Assembly: GCF_021347895.1 (NCBI RefSeq) | Contig: NC_067125.1 | Coordinates: forward strand, 4,296,268 to 4,360,267 | Origin: Acanthochromis polyacanthus | Lineage: Eukaryota > Chordata > Actinopteri > Pomacentridae | Reading direction: 5' to 3' | DNA: 64,000 bases | Shown: piece by piece, positions 10,576 to 21,300 of the stretch | How the letters are laid out: the number at the start of each line of letters is the position of its first letter | Position numbering within the stretch: position 1 is the stretch's first letter | Position numbers and translations under genes: made by a program | The notes under the pieces: generated by a model | What the model saw: the letters and a program-made list of their open reading frames with translations, nothing else | Databases searched by the model: none | What the model was told of the DNA's origin: nothing

Positions 10576-13500
10576 GACTTTAAAGCACTTCTCGTAGTCA
10601 AACCCTGTCCTTCTGAGGTAACATCTGGACTCACATCTGTCTCTCTGCTCACAGTGAAGTGTCTCTGGAGGTTCCTTTCAGGCTGATGAATCCCAAACCT
10701 GAACCAGGTAACAATGAAAGAAATCTGAATGAGAAATTTATAAACTCAACAGAAGATAAAGTCTCATGTAAACAATAAACCAGTGGCTCCAACAAGATCC
10801 TTTAAAAAAAACTAAAAACTTCTGATTCCCAATGACTGAAGAGGGTAAATGTAGCGTTAGAGAGTAAATGTAGCGTTAGAGAGTAAATGTCGCGTTAGAG
10901 GGTGAATGTAGTGTTAGAGGGTAAATGTAGCGTTAGAGGGTAAATGTAGCATCAGAGGGTGAATGTAGTGTTAGAGGGTAAATGTAGCGTTAGAGGGTAA
11001 ATGTAGCATCAGAGGGTAAATGTAGTGTTAGAGGGTAAATGTAGCGTTAGAGGGTAAATGTCGCGTTAGAGGGTGAATGTAGTGTTAGAGGGTAAATGTA
11101 GCGTTAGAGGGTAAATGTAGCATCAGAGGGTAAATGTAGTGTTAGAGGGTAAATGTAGTGTTAGAGGGTAAATGTCGCGTTAGAGGGTGAATGTAGTGTT
11201 AGAGGGTAAATGTAGCGTTAGAGGGTAAATGTAGCATCAGAGGGTAAATGTAGTGTTAGAGGGTAAATGTAGCGTTAGAGGGTAAATGTAGTGTTAGAGG
11301 GTAAATGTAGCGTTAGAGGGTAAATGTAGCATCAGAGGGTAAATGTAGTGTTAGAGGGTGAATGTAGTGTTAGAGGGTAAATGTAGTGTTAGAGGGTGAA
11401 TGTAGTGTTAGAGGGTAAATGTAGCGTTAGAGGGTAAATGTAGCATCAGAGGGTAAATGTAGCGTTAGAGGGTAAATGTAGCATCAGAGGGTAAATGTAG
11501 TGTTAGAGGGTAAATGTAGCGTTAGAGGGTAAATGTAGTGTTAGAGGGTAAATGTAGCGTTAGAGGGTAAATGTAGCATCAGAGGGTAAATGTAGTGTTA
11601 GAGGGTGAATGTAGTGTTAGAGGGTAAATGTAGCGTTAGAGGGTAAATGTAGCATCAGAGGGTAAATGTAGTGTTAGAGGGTAAATGTAGCGTTAGAGGG
11701 TAAATGTAGCGTTAGAGGGTAAATGTAGCGTTAGAGGGTAAATGTAGCGTTAGAGGGTAAATGTAGCGTTACAGGGTAAATGTAGCACTAGAGGGTAAAT
11801 GTAGCGTTAGAGGGTAAATGTAGTGTTAGAGGGTAAATGTAGCGTTAGAGGGTAAATGTAGTGTTAGAGGGTAAATGTAGCGTCAGAGGGTAAATGTAGC
11901 GTTAGAGGGTAAATGTAGCGTCAGAGGGTAAATGTAGCGTTAGAGGGTAAATGTAGCGTACGAGGGTAAATGTAGCGTTAGAGGGTAAATGTAGCGTCAG
12001 AGGGTAAATGTAGTGTTAGAGGGTAAATGTAACGTCAGAGGGTAAATGTAGCGTTAGAGGGTAAATGTAGCGTTACAGGGTAAATGTAGTGTTAGAGGGT
12101 AAATGTAGTGTTAGAGGGTAAATGTAGCTTTAGAGGGTAAATGTAGCACTAGAGGGTAAATGTAGCGTTACAGGGTAAATGTAGTGTTAGAGGGTAAATG
12201 TAGCGTCAGAGGGTAAATGTAGTGTTAGACAGTAGGATGTACAGAGGGTCTGAAAGCTCCAAAAGACGTAGAAAACTTGTTTTCTCTCCATAATGTCAGT
12301 AAATGTATCATAGATCAGCTGTAGTTCCTGATTGTTCCACCAGGTGGAGCCTCTTCCTATTTAATACTGTAGAGACCAGGGGCCTCATTTATAAAACATT
12401 GCGTAGGATCCATACTAAAGTTTGCGTACGCCTATAATACGAAAAGGGCGTATGCCCTTCACCCCTGATTTATAAAACTGTGTGTAAGCACAGCTGCATG
12501 CAATTTCTTGATAAATCAGACACCAGCTGGAAGATTGCACAGGTGGATCCACCTCACATTCCGCCCACAACACACCCACATTTTACCATGAATGGTCAAT
12601 GCAAAGTAACTCATGAATGTATCTGTATAGAAATAAGCTGCTGATCCACGGCATTTCACGCAGCGCCGGCCGGCAGTCTTTTCACTGCTGTGCGTCAGGA
12701 TGAATGAATCATGTGTTGACCCAGGCCACCCTGCCACTAAATTTGCTATGATCATGTCCGATGTACAAATAATTTGTAAACTGATTGAATGTACATTTTT
12801 TCGGTTCACATAGAGAAATTCATTTTCACTCGGGGGTTGTGGTGTGAAGCATGTGTGCCTGTACAGGGCTGATTAATGGTTGGACGCTCATCACATTCGG
12901 CCGCATATGGATAAATAAACAAAATTCTTTACTTTTTTTTGCCTTTTTACTGTGATGGTTGCAGTGAAGAGTGACAGGAAATGGGGAGAAGAGTAGGAAG
13001 ACATGCATAAAAGTGCCGCGGGCAGGAACCGAACCCGAGCCACTGCGTCAGAGACCACCCCTACAAATGGGTCTTCTGCTTTCCCCGATGAGCCATACAG
13101 GCGCTGGGTGATCAATAAACAAAATTATTTAATAAAGATCACCGCACAGGCCCCAGATGTGGACCAGCCCTTCGGTCAAACGACCGAATGAAATAACGTT
13201 CAATCCGCTCCTGTTAATATATGAACATAGTTCTGCAAATACAGTCGTCGGCCGACTGACGCACTATATGAACATCTACAACAATGAGGGTTTATGATTA
13301 TCAGGCTCTACAAGTCTAATATGTGATAACAATAAAGGTTTGAGATCAATCTGGTTTCAATTCACCACTTCACCCTCCGGCACTGCCGTTCCCTCTGTCT
13401 CCAAAATGTGCTTAAGCAAGCATCAAAGTTGGCGCACCGGTGCGCACATTCTCACACCAAGTTTGTTTTAGAAATCACAACGAACACAGCGTACGCCACT

Positions 13501-16500
13501 TTCTACGCAAAGTTTGTGATTTACGCCCTGTTTTGTGCGTAAGCAAGCATCAAGAATCAAGGTTGGCGAACCGGTGCGCACATTCTCACGCCAAGTTTGT
13601 TTTTATAAATCACAACCTTTGCGTAGAAAGTGGCGTACGCCACTTTCTAGCCCTGTTTTGTGCGTACGCAAGCTTTATAAATGAGGCCCCAGAGGAGGCG
13701 TCACTCAGACTACAGTTCATGTTAAAGCAGAGAGCATTGTGGGAGTTTAGCTAATAAAGGGGCACCATGACAAAGACTACTGTGACATTTAATGACCTCC
13801 AACCAGAATTTATTGAGTTTTAGACAAACTGGAATCAACTCTGTGAGTGTTAATCATTTCTAGTTAGTCTATTGTTGGTTATCTGTGTGAATATGGTTGT
13901 GTGTACAGTGTGTGTGTGTGTGCGCGTGTGTGTGTGTGTGTGTGTTTAATCTGTATTGATCAGCATTAATCTGTGTGTTAATCTGACGGACGTGACGCAG
14001 ATCCTTATTTACATGATAGACTGATGTCAGCGATACACAACAACAAGCTGCTTAACACATCTGTAGCTGAGTTATAAATAATAATTATTAGCAGCAAGTT
14101 TTATATTTTATCGTTTGTTAAATTGTATTTTAAGTGTGAGTATCTGCAGATTTTCCTGTAACACTTCACATGTATTTAGTTGATTTAATGTGAAAGAAAC
14201 ACAGATAAATGTGGTTTTACTTTCTCCTGTTAGTTTGTTTTAGTTTTAAAGATTGTAACTGAAAGAACTGATTTTATGCCGTTTACTTTTTGACTTTTTA
14301 ATATATAATTTGAGATATTTAAATGTGTAAAAACAATGAAATTGCCTTTTTTTATACATCCATCTATTAAATTCCAACCAAACATCAGTAAAATTCACTT
14401 CCAAATATATTTCATTACAGTGTTTTTTATGTAAACAAACATCTATTTTCTTTAAAAAACTTAAAATCCTGTGATACTTTACAGGTTTTTAAAGATATTT
14501 TCTATTAGACATATAAACTCATATCTTCTAAATTGGTTTGTTTCTTTAATTTAATGGATAATTTCACACATTTCAAAGATATAAAACCAAAACTTGAAAG
14601 TAAAAGGGAACATTTTCATAAAATTCTAGGTTTTACAGATAATATGATGGTATTATCTCATAAATGACAAATCTAATATTTGGTATTTATGAGATAATTA
14701 GACTCACAGAAACAGACTGAGGCTTATGTTTGTGTTTTTGGACCAAACCTGACTTCATTTTAATTCATATTTTCTCTTTTCTTTGCTTCGCTGTAGCACC
14801 TCCAGTCAAGGAGAGGTAAGATTTCTGTTTTCTTACGTCCAGTCGGTGAATCAGCAGCTCATCGGTCGTCTTTAACTCATTCTGTCTGGTTTTGAATTTC
14901 TGTACAAAGTTGATGATAACAAACCTGTTATGTCAGGGAATATTCTGGGTTCAAGCTCTCGGATCAGTTTTCTGTAATCAGAGGATTGATCTGGGTTTTA
15001 TTTCAGTCTATTCAGTTTATAGTTCAGTCTCCATCACACGTGTGCATCCAGATTATAAAACACTTCTTTCTGTCCACACACTTGAGATGGGTTCTCTGAG
15101 GACCGTCATATGTAGGACGACTGGCCTGAAATGGGAGTCAGCACTTCCTGAAAACACACCTGTAGTTCGAGCTGAGTCATAATAACCTGGCTGGTTTTAC
15201 CCTGAACAAAAATACAAAGGCAGCATGCAAACAGTTGTCCGTTCTGACTCAGAGAAAAGAGTTTAATTTAGCCAATTAGCCTGATGAGGTGAAGTTTTAA
15301 ACAACGATCAGATCTTGACCAGGACTGAGACGCTCCCTGGTCCAGGTTTTATAAAAAGCCTCCTTAAAATGCAGCTTTATTCAAACAACACGATGCCACA
15401 GATAGAAGAGAAAGACGAGATCGAGCTGTTGGCAGGTCAGCTGGTGTCATAGCCAGAAGGTCCACAAATACAAAATCAGCCCAAAACAATCCGCTAAAAG
15501 TCCAACCTTAGACAAGTCAGTAAAAACAGTCTTGAAATAACTCCCAAACCTGTCTTAAAGGAGTCCAGAATCAGACTAATATCAGTTCAGAACTAGTCTA
15601 AAATTAGTCCAATACTAGTCCCAAACCAGTCCAAAACAAGTCCAAAAATCAGTCCCAATCCAGTCACAAAAGATGTCCAAAACAAGTCTAGAACCAATGT
15701 AAAACGAGTCCAACGCCAATTTTAAATCAGGCCAAAACCTTTCCCAGACTAGACCAAAACAAGTCCAAAAATCACTCTAAAACCAGTCAAAAGCCAGTCT
15801 TGAAATAAATCCGGAACCTGTCTTAACAGGTGATTAATCAGTTCAGAACTAGTCTAAAAATAGTTCAAAAATCTGTCAAAACTAATTCCAAAACCAGTCT
15901 AAAATAAGTCTAGAACCAGTCCAAAAACAAATCCAAGAACTTTTCCCAAACTAGACAAGTTCAAGAATCAGTCTAAAAGTAGTCTCGAAATAAGTCTGAA
16001 ACCGGTCTTAACAAAGTCTAATATCGGTTCAGAACTATGACAAATAAGTCCAAACAAGTCCAAAATCAGTCCCAACCTAAGTCCAAAACCAAGTTTAAAC
16101 AAATCCAAAAATCAGTCTAAAACTATTCTCAAAATATGTTCCAAACCAGTCTAAAGTTAGTCCAGAACCATTCCAAAAACCAGTCCCAAACCAGTCCAAA
16201 AAATCTTAAGTCCTATACTAAGTCCATAACCATTTCAAAAACAAATCCAAAACCAGTCTCAAAACCATTCTCAGAACCTGCCTAAAACATGGATGCAACT
16301 AGTGTAAAATGAGTCCAGAGCCATTCCAAAAACAAGTCCAAAAACTGGGCCAAAACCAAATTTAAAATATCCCCAAAACCTTTTCCAAGCTAGACCAAAA
16401 TAAGTCCAAAGTTAGTCTCAAATATGCTCCTAACCAGTCTGGAACCCCAAACCAATCCAAAACTCAACCACAAACCAGTTCCAAAGTAGTCCAAAACCTT

Positions 16501-16755
16501 TCTTAATTAAGTCCTAAACTAAGTCCAGAACCATTTCAAAAACAAATCCAAAACCTGTCTAGCACCAGTCCCGTTACCTTGGTACCTGTTACCTTGATAT
16601 TTTTGTTCTGCAGACAGAACCAGGACATGATGTGGTTCTGACTGTGTTCTGTCTGCTGCAGTGAACCAGAAGACATGGTGTTTGAGGACTTTAAACGGGC
16701 CTATCTGAAGGGAATCGTCTACGGAGACGACGACGAGTCGCCCACCGAGGCCTGA
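3742..16755 (+). CDS. sag: S-antigen / visual (rod-type) arrestin
   Basis: Arrestin that quenches phototransduction by binding light-activated, phosphorylated rhodopsin in photoreceptor and pineal cells. Coding exons: 3742-3789, 4871-4931, 5608-5652, 5734-5933, 6752-6811, 7351-7418, 7506-7641, 8468-8552, 8635-8707, 9746-9883, 10095-10172, 10500-10514, 10655-10707, 14797-14815, 16662-16755. They sum to 1,173 bp, and all phases and GT-AG junctions agree, giving 390 residues (human SAG about 405). The product starts [16 protein letters not shown]. The N-domain carries [12 protein letters not shown]; the polar-core candidates are Asp25, Arg165 (SSVRL), Asp290 (LALDG) and Asp297 (KHEDTN). The acidic C-tail carries the VFEDF anchor. 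Two exons are tiny (15 and 19 bp). The first coding donor reads gtcagt. The fish paralogue (saga or sagb) cannot be decided here. Neighbour dgkd matches the human order. Confidence 0.93.
3829..4192 (+). repeat. GTA-rich minisatellite in sag intron 2, with a 45-bp higher unit
   Basis: The whole stretch is built from gtaact/gtagta words. A 45-bp unit starts at 3869, repeats exactly at 3914 and begins again at 3959. The repeat resumes at about 4765-4865 on the far side of a transposon insertion. It ends within a few bases of the acceptor of coding exon 2 (4869-4870). Val/Thr-rich open frames on both strands here are artefacts of the repeat. Confidence 0.8.
4201..4757 (+). mobile_element. Short hAT transposon with BED zinc-finger ORF
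   Basis: The left end is tagagctgggcgat (4201-4214); the right end is atcgcccagcccta (4744-4757), whose reverse complement differs at one base. Flanking 8-bp target-site duplications are tagtggta (4193-4200) and tagcggta (4758-4765), one mismatch apart. TIRs of this kind with 8-bp duplications are the mark of hAT elements. At 557 bp it lacks any transposase catalytic domain. It is an internally deleted derivative that sits in sag intron 2 inside the GTA-rich minisatellite. Confidence 0.88.
4400..4690 (+). CDS. BED-type zinc-finger fragment of hAT transposase
   Basis: A 96-residue open frame starts at the ATG at 4400, although the frame is open further upstream. It begins [15 protein letters not shown] and has the BED layout: an aromatic-rich WKWFGF segment, then CKVC, a Ser/Thr-rich spacer, and a HLQQRH ending, giving Cys-x2-Cys ... 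His-x4-His zinc ligands. This is the DNA-binding N-terminus of ZBED-like hAT transposases. The frame then stops and no RNase H-like catalytic part follows. It is unlikely to be an independent gene. Confidence 0.7.
   Translation: MADRTADKELVARKGPHVTSIIWKWFGFDKTDTEQTTVMCKVCKSTVKTKSSSTTNLFQHLQQRHPKEWEECCSYGSAAWLALAIANRPQRNNKNR
6040..6615. repeat. Degenerate intron repeat ('cctggatattaatgcacaaaagtgt')
   Basis: Within the sag intron after the 200-bp exon, a roughly 30-40-bp phrase containing 'aaaacctggatattaat' and 'cacaaaagtgtcaaaa' recurs about fifteen times with heavy divergence. No coding content. Confidence 0.65.
6814..7256 (+). repeat. A17 run then (CATC)n array next to a sag donor
   Basis: The donor after coding exon 5 (GT at 6812-6813) is followed at once by 17 A and, from 6846, about 410 bp of CATC repeats broken by regular 'attatcatc' and 'cgtccgtc' units. 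Both strands give long spurious open frames (His-Pro-Ser-Ile or Met-Asp-Gly-Trp repeats). Confidence 0.9.
7850..8440. repeat. Degenerate 'ttttggacaatttttgagtcat' repeat, first block
   Basis: A roughly 20-25-bp phrase alternating 'ttttggacaatttt' with 'gagtcatttt' fills the sag intron between 7642 and 8467. Divergence is high and no exon is hidden in it that I can see. Confidence 0.6.
8755..9720. repeat. Degenerate 'ttttggacaatttttgagtcat' repeat, second block
   Basis: The same phrase type as in the previous large intron fills the intron between 8708 and 9745, separated from the first block by two coding exons. The shared phrase implies copying between introns or a common seed. Confidence 0.6.
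10522..10575 (+). repeat. (AATC)n microsatellite next to a micro-exon donor
   Basis: About 13 AATC units begin a few bases after the donor of the 15-bp sag micro-exon (GT at 10515). Confidence 0.95.
10845..12230 (+). repeat. 19-bp minisatellite, about 70 copies, with ordered variants
   Basis: The unit is gttagagggtaaatgtagc (19 bp) and spans about 1.39 kb of the sag intron between 10708 and 14796. Most units differ only in a five-base slot (cgtta, tgtta, catca, later cgtca and cacta). In the first two thirds the order cgtta-catca-tgtta recurs, a 57-bp higher-order unit. Some units have gtgaat for gtaaat, or tcg for tag. The last third is dominated by cgtta and cgtca. All units lie in the same orientation. 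Confidence 0.95.
12297..12379 (+). repeat. Dispersed repeat family R, copy B (left part)
   Basis: This is the left half of a family R copy. It reads straight into the Harbinger element at 12380, and the remainder resumes at 13690. Compared with the unbroken copy at 3165-3390, the junction is gagaccag/aggagg. Confidence 0.75.
12516..12809 (-). pseudogene. Harbinger transposase fragment (HARBI1-like)
   Basis: A 97-residue frame carries [14 protein letters not shown] and [13 protein letters not shown], which match the conserved DDE_Tnp_4 core segment of Harbinger nucleases, including the catalytic-region Asp near HDSF. The following part is off-frame and unrelated, so only a short part of the roughly 350-residue enzyme remains. 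Confidence 0.75.
12927..13113 (-). mobile_element. tRNA-derived SINE nested in the Harbinger element
   Basis: Read on the minus strand, a tRNA-like head carries an A-box-like TGGCTCATCGGGG (13095-13083) and a B box GGTTCGGTTCC (13035-13025). It is followed by the 'cccatttcctgtcactcttcactg' type body of common teleost tRNA SINEs and an A-rich tail. A 13-bp direct repeat, aataaacaaaatt, flanks it at 12914-12926 and 13114-13126, as expected for LINE-driven insertion. Confidence 0.85.
13690..13850 (+). repeat. Dispersed repeat family R, copy B (right part)
   Basis: Continues the family R copy interrupted at 12379, with the words 'agactacagttcatgttaaagc', 'agagcattgtgggagttta' (each within 20 bases of copy A) and 'gacctccaaccagaatt'. 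Confidence 0.75.
13900..13946 (+). repeat. (GT)n microsatellite
   Basis: An alternating gt run with one 'cgcg' interruption, in the last large sag intron. Confidence 0.9.
13950..14790. other. AT-rich sag intron sequence
   Basis: AT-rich intron filler between the GT repeat and the 19-bp exon at 14797. I see no exon, repeat or element in it. Confidence 0.4.
15440..16590. repeat. Degenerate 'accagtccaaaacaagtcc' repeat
   Basis: A roughly 15-20-bp phrase ('accagtccaaaacaagtcc', 'aaccagtctaaaa') fills the last sag intron, just ahead of the final coding exon. Well over fifty diverged units; not coding. Confidence 0.75.
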
Positions 16756-17060
16756 ACTGCAAAGATGGCCGACAGGGCGGTCACCGTCCAGTGTGGTTCT
16801 CCATCCTGCTCACCGTGGTTATTTTTAGTGACTGTTTCCTGTAGCGCCACCCTGAGGACAAAATAAACCCTCCGAATGAGTGTGGCTGTGAAGGACTCTG
16901 CAGCCTGCAGGGGGCGCTAGCAGGAAGCAACATCATTAACAGGTGTAACAAAACAACTCTGTCTCCTAGAAAGTTTAATTTTGATTTGTGTAAAGTTTTC
17001 AGAGTTTGACGTGACTCTGACAGAAGGTGGTGAAGCTCTGCGCGACAATAAAATACTCTA
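16756..17060 (+). other. sag: sag 3' UTR with polyadenylation signals
   Basis: Non-coding sequence after the TGA at 16753-16755. AATAAA occurs at 16862-16867 and at 17047-17052. Either could end the transcript; further AATAAA words near 17.67 and 18.11 kb could serve longer forms. Small open frames here have no recognisable product. Confidence 0.5.
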
Positions 17061-19560
17061 CGTCTTTTAGTTCTGAACATGAATTCAAACCCTCACGTGT
17101 GAAAAAGATGGTTTTGAAGCTAACAACTTATGACCCAGATTTAGTTTTTATTATGATGACCCGCCCTAGTGGTAAAACAGGAAGTCTATTTATGGAGCCA
17201 CAGAGTCTGAGTTGGGAGGAGGTTGGGGTTGATGGACGGGACAACTTGAAAGTCGACTGCGATTGATTTGCAGAAATACAAACCAGCCCAGTTGTTTTTC
17301 TTCTGTAGACGTATAACATGAGGTGTGTCAGGTCATTCTGTACTGTACAATGGTCTGACTATGTGAGACTAGATTAATATTTATGGTTTCTGTTGAAGAA
17401 AATTTGTTAAGTGAGTGCGATGACTGAACATAAATATCAGCCGAAGATGGTTTTTGGTTCTGAAGACACTGTCGTCTCCTTAAACCCAGAAAACATCTTG
17501 ACTTGAACGCAGCATGTTTGTTTCCATCGACCAAAACTTGTGTTGAGCCTGGACTGTTTCCACCCTCCATCCACCCCGAGCTCCTCCTGCAGCTTAATAA
17601 TGCAGAGTTTTGTCACAATATCAGGTTTTTGATTATATTATTGCCGCATTTTAAAAAACTGAACTCAGTAATAAAGACATCATTCAGATTTGTCTTTAAC
17701 CTCGTTTATTGTGTGTTTTGTCTCTTTTTTGGCAAATGACAAATGACATTTACGACATTATCATGAGTGTGTTGTTAACTTTAAGGTGTTTCTGGGAGGC
17801 AGAGTTCAACAGTTTTTCTTGATCATCATCCCTTTAATGAACACGTTGGTTTTAGATGAAGAAAACAGTGAATGTTTGGTTTGCAGGCCAAACTGTGTTA
17901 CTCAGGCTTATGTAGACATCTGTAGTTTTATTCCAGTGTAAAAACAGTTTGCTAATCTGTCTGTAGTAGAGTGTTTACAGCTGAAACATGTTTGTAAGTT
18001 TAATTAAAACCTGATAGTTGAGTTTATTACTGGTAGAAACCTCTTTATGTTTCTGTCTCGTTGCATGATGATGCAGTCAGAAATGTTTTTCTTACAGTTC
18101 AGCAACAACGAATAAAAGGTTCTCTGAGGATTTTAATGAACAACTGCAGGTTTCATTTCTTAGTATGTGATTAAACACTGTCTTCTTACTGTGTGAGTCA
18201 ATATTAATGTCTAACTTTGTCAATAATTCATCAGCAGCAAGTTGTGTATTTGTAGTTTATAAGCATTTCTACATACAGACTAACTGTGGACAGCAGGGGG
18301 CGCTGCTGCTGTACAGACTTATTGATTGTAGTGTTTCATAGTTCATAACCAGTCAGTGCTGCTTCCTCTCATGAAAACCTTTGCTGTCAAACTAAAGGAA
18401 TGTGCTGCTAACAGTGTTTTCACATGATTTTTAATCTTTTATGATTTTATTCGAGAAGCTGGTGGAGCTGAACTGCAGACGCTGCTTCAGGTGGTTTCTA
18501 TCAGAAGGTAAAACTTTGTGACTTCATTAAATATACAGAAATTATTGCACAAAATCAGATGATTCTTATTTCAGATTTTATTTGAAATTAAAGTTGGTTG
18601 TAGAAAATGTAACAAAAAACAGATTTAGTGTTGAGACTGTAACACCTGGAGTGGACGTAAAACTGATTTAGTTGCAGCTTTGACCAGAACTTAAATGTGG
18701 TGTTCGGCCTTGAAAATGTCACGTTTGCAGTTGCACTGAGGAAGTTGTGAAGGTTTGCTTCCTTTATGTGCCGTCCATCCACCCCGACCTCCTCCTGCTG
18801 ACTGATGCGGTTTAGAAATGATCACCTCTGTGTACCTCAGCGGTCAGTAACCCTGAAAATATTCATAGTATGGAGGTAAAACTGTGCACGGCTTCATCAA
18901 TTAAACTGATGTTCTAGTAGATAAAACTCAGCTGATTCTGAAGAGGTCTGGTGGGGACTCTTTCAAATTTGTCAGGTTTTATTTAGGATGACTCAGCTGC
19001 AGATATTCAGAGTTTTTCCACTCGGGTATCAGGTTAGAAGCTGGATGCCAGAGACCTGGATGTTTTGTCGCTGCTCGAATCCTCCCTGTGGTTCACTCTG
19101 AAAACAACCAGAGACTCGTGTTGCTTTTGTTCCATTGTTGAGCACCGAGTCGAGGGAAACCCGCCCTGCTGGGACGCTGGTGGGATCATCGGATGGCTCG
19201 CTGCCTGGAAGACTTTGGAAATCTCACACCATCTCTCAGACAAAGAGCGAGAGGAGATAAAAGATTCAGAGCTGCTGATAAACAGGAAAACGATCAGCGA
19301 AGACAAGGAGGACACAATCGCTGCAACACCTCAGGATGTTATTACAGCTTCCCTGGTAGAGTCCGTGAAAAAATGAGACGAGGAACACCAGAGATTCTGT
19401 TGAAGAGAGTTTAATGAGCAGCTACAGGATCAGACGTCGTTAGAGGGACATTCAGCAGCTTAATGTGACTTCACACAACCTTTACAATCATCATGACAAC
19501 AACAGAAACCAACACGTCTGAGAGCCGCTACACAACACGACTCACAAACCTCTAGAGTTC
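17060..19560. other. Intergenic sequence downstream of sag
   Basis: Contains possible distal sag polyadenylation sites (AATAAA near 17672 and 18109) and short open frames without recognisable products. The 103-residue frame at 19065-19376 has a mixed composition but no domain, splice partner or family that I recognise. Confidence 0.3.
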
Positions 19561-19599
19561 AACACCAAAGGACCATTTGAATCTGTCCGTTAGTTGTCG

Positions 19600-20130
19600 T
19601 TTTTTCTTCGTGGAGTTGTTTTGTGCGTTTTCTTGGTTGTTTTTTGGTCTCTTTGTGGTCATTTTGGTGTCTTTGAATCATCTTGTGTCTCTATGGTCAA
19701 TTTGTTCGTCTTTGTTATTATTTCTAGTTTCTTTGTGGTCACTTTGTGAGTTTATGTCGTCATTTTATGCCTCTTTGTGGTTGTTTTTGGTGTCTTTGAG
19801 ATATTTTGTGTCTCTTTGTGGTCATTTTGTGTCCCATGGAGTTCTTTGAATGTCTTTTGAGTCATTTGCATCCTTTTTGGTCACTTTCTGATCTCCTTGT
19901 GGTCATTTAGCCTATCTTTGTTCATGTTTTTAGTCTCTTTGTGGTCATTTTGTGCCTTTTCATTGGCAGTTTGTGTCCCATTGAGTTCTTTTAGTGTTTT
20001 TTTCAGTCATTTTGTGTCTTGTTGTGGTCGCTTTTAGTCTGTTTGTGGTCATTTTGCATCTTTTTTAATCATTTTCTTATTGTTTGCCTTTTCTTTGTGG
20101 TCATTTTATGAGTATTTGTGGCCAGTTTGA
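19600..20130. repeat. Degenerate 'tttgtggtcattttgtgtctc' repeat
   Basis: About twenty diverged units of a 20-25-bp phrase with 'ctttgtggtcattttg' at its core. The reverse complement is the same type as the block at 1725-2660. Confidence 0.7.
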
Positions 20131-21150
20131 ATTATGTCCAGGTTTGTATCTACTTGTTGTTGTCTGTCTAACTGTCCAGTCAGAAAAGTTCAGGGGTTTT
20201 ACTTATGTGTCTTTAAACATGTTTCTTCAGACAGTTCTATCTGTTAAAGCGGTGTGAAGGTGTGTTTGAACGGCGACACTCAGACGTGACGGTTTCTGTT
20301 TCACATCATCAAAGTGGGATTAAAGTTGAGCAGAGCAAAGCCTCCAAACAGAACCAGCTTCAGGCACAAACACTTTGACTTCACAGGGTTTTGAATGACA
20401 CAGCTTTGTGTGTCTGAGCTTTTACTAAGCCTGTCGTGCAAAACAGCAAATCTCAGCCGAGGGCGTCTTCAGACCTGCAGATCGATTGCTCTGGTCTGGA
20501 TGGGTGGATTTTCACTCAGAGTTCTGTCCCCTCATTAGGACATTTTTCCATTGCAAGAACTTAGCCGAACTATTCTAGATTTTCCAACCCCAAGAGCCGT
20601 CCCTGTAGAAACTCATTCAGGGAGGAAAACGTACCGACTCCGGCGTTCGTACTTCTAAAGCAGCCCTCATGAACCGCTGTGCAGATCTTGACTTTGGTTA
20701 TACTTTTATCAGCAAACAGACTGTTCTTCCAAAATACTATGGAAACGCTAAAGTCTGATGTCATTTTCCTGGAGTCAAAAACAAGATTTTTACTGTAAAA
20801 GCTGAAAGCTAAACTAAAGAAACAAACCTGTTTAGAGTCGTAATATTAAGAATAAATTCATACTGATGCCCTCAGATGAGCTATTATGACATTTTTGGAA
20901 CATTTTTTTGATACCCAATTTATTTTTTTCCTCGGTAGACTATAATTGATCAAACATCGTTGCCTTTGAATAAATGTTCACAACTTGTTCTATCCTTTGT
21001 ATAAAACAAGTTGGGAAATTGGAAATGTAATTAACTGATAAACTAAATTACAGTTTTAACACCGTAAAAATGCAGTAAAATACATCTTGTCTTTCCTAAC
21101 ATCAACATAAAACACACCTATAGGTGAGCTTAACAAATCTCTAGAACTGG
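20130..21150. other. Intergenic sequence without recognised feature
   Basis: Mixed-composition DNA with only short open frames. No repeat or element ends were seen. Confidence 0.3.
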
Positions 21151-21300
21151 AGTTATGTGGTTTACCACCAACCAGAGCTCATTAAGGGCCACAGAAGACT
21201 TTGTCATGATGCCCAGTTAGCAGCTACACCCTCACAATGCTCTCTGGTTGCCAACAACAAAGTCTGAGTGACGCTTCCTCTGATCTAGAAGCTATTATTT
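21150..21300 (-). repeat. Dispersed repeat family R, copy C (inverted)
   Basis: Reverse-complement match to copy A: 'gtcatgatgcccagttagc', 'ccctcacaatgctctctg' and 'agtctgagtgacgcttcctc' appear in the expected order. Confidence 0.6.

Larger units (their letters stand above)
12380..13689 (-). mobile_element. PIF/Harbinger-type DNA transposon with a nested SINE
   Basis: The ends are inverted repeats: gggcctcatttataaaac at 12380 and ...ctttataaatgaggccc ending at 13689. CAG flanks both ends (12377-12379 and 13690-13692). The empty site is seen in copy A of family R, where the host reads gagaccagaggagg without interruption, so CAG is a 3-bp target-site duplication. Length is 1,310 bp. Internal sub-terminal words such as 'gtacgccactttctacgcaaag' parts occur several times near the right end. 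A piece of HARBI1-like transposase is present on the minus strand. The element is not autonomous as it stands. Confidence 0.88.

Noticed and set aside
10845..12230. CRISPR-like array or interstitial telomere
   Set aside because: Units are contiguous without spacers, in an animal intron, and the motif is TTAGAGGG within a 19-bp unit, not TTAGGG.
13016..13113. A tRNA gene on the minus strand
   Set aside because: Only A- and B-box-like words are present; the cloverleaf is not kept, and it is the head of a SINE with target duplications.
19065..19376. 103-residue open frame, mixed composition
   Set aside because: No recognisable domain, no partner exons and overlapping frames on both strands; kept only as unassigned sequence.
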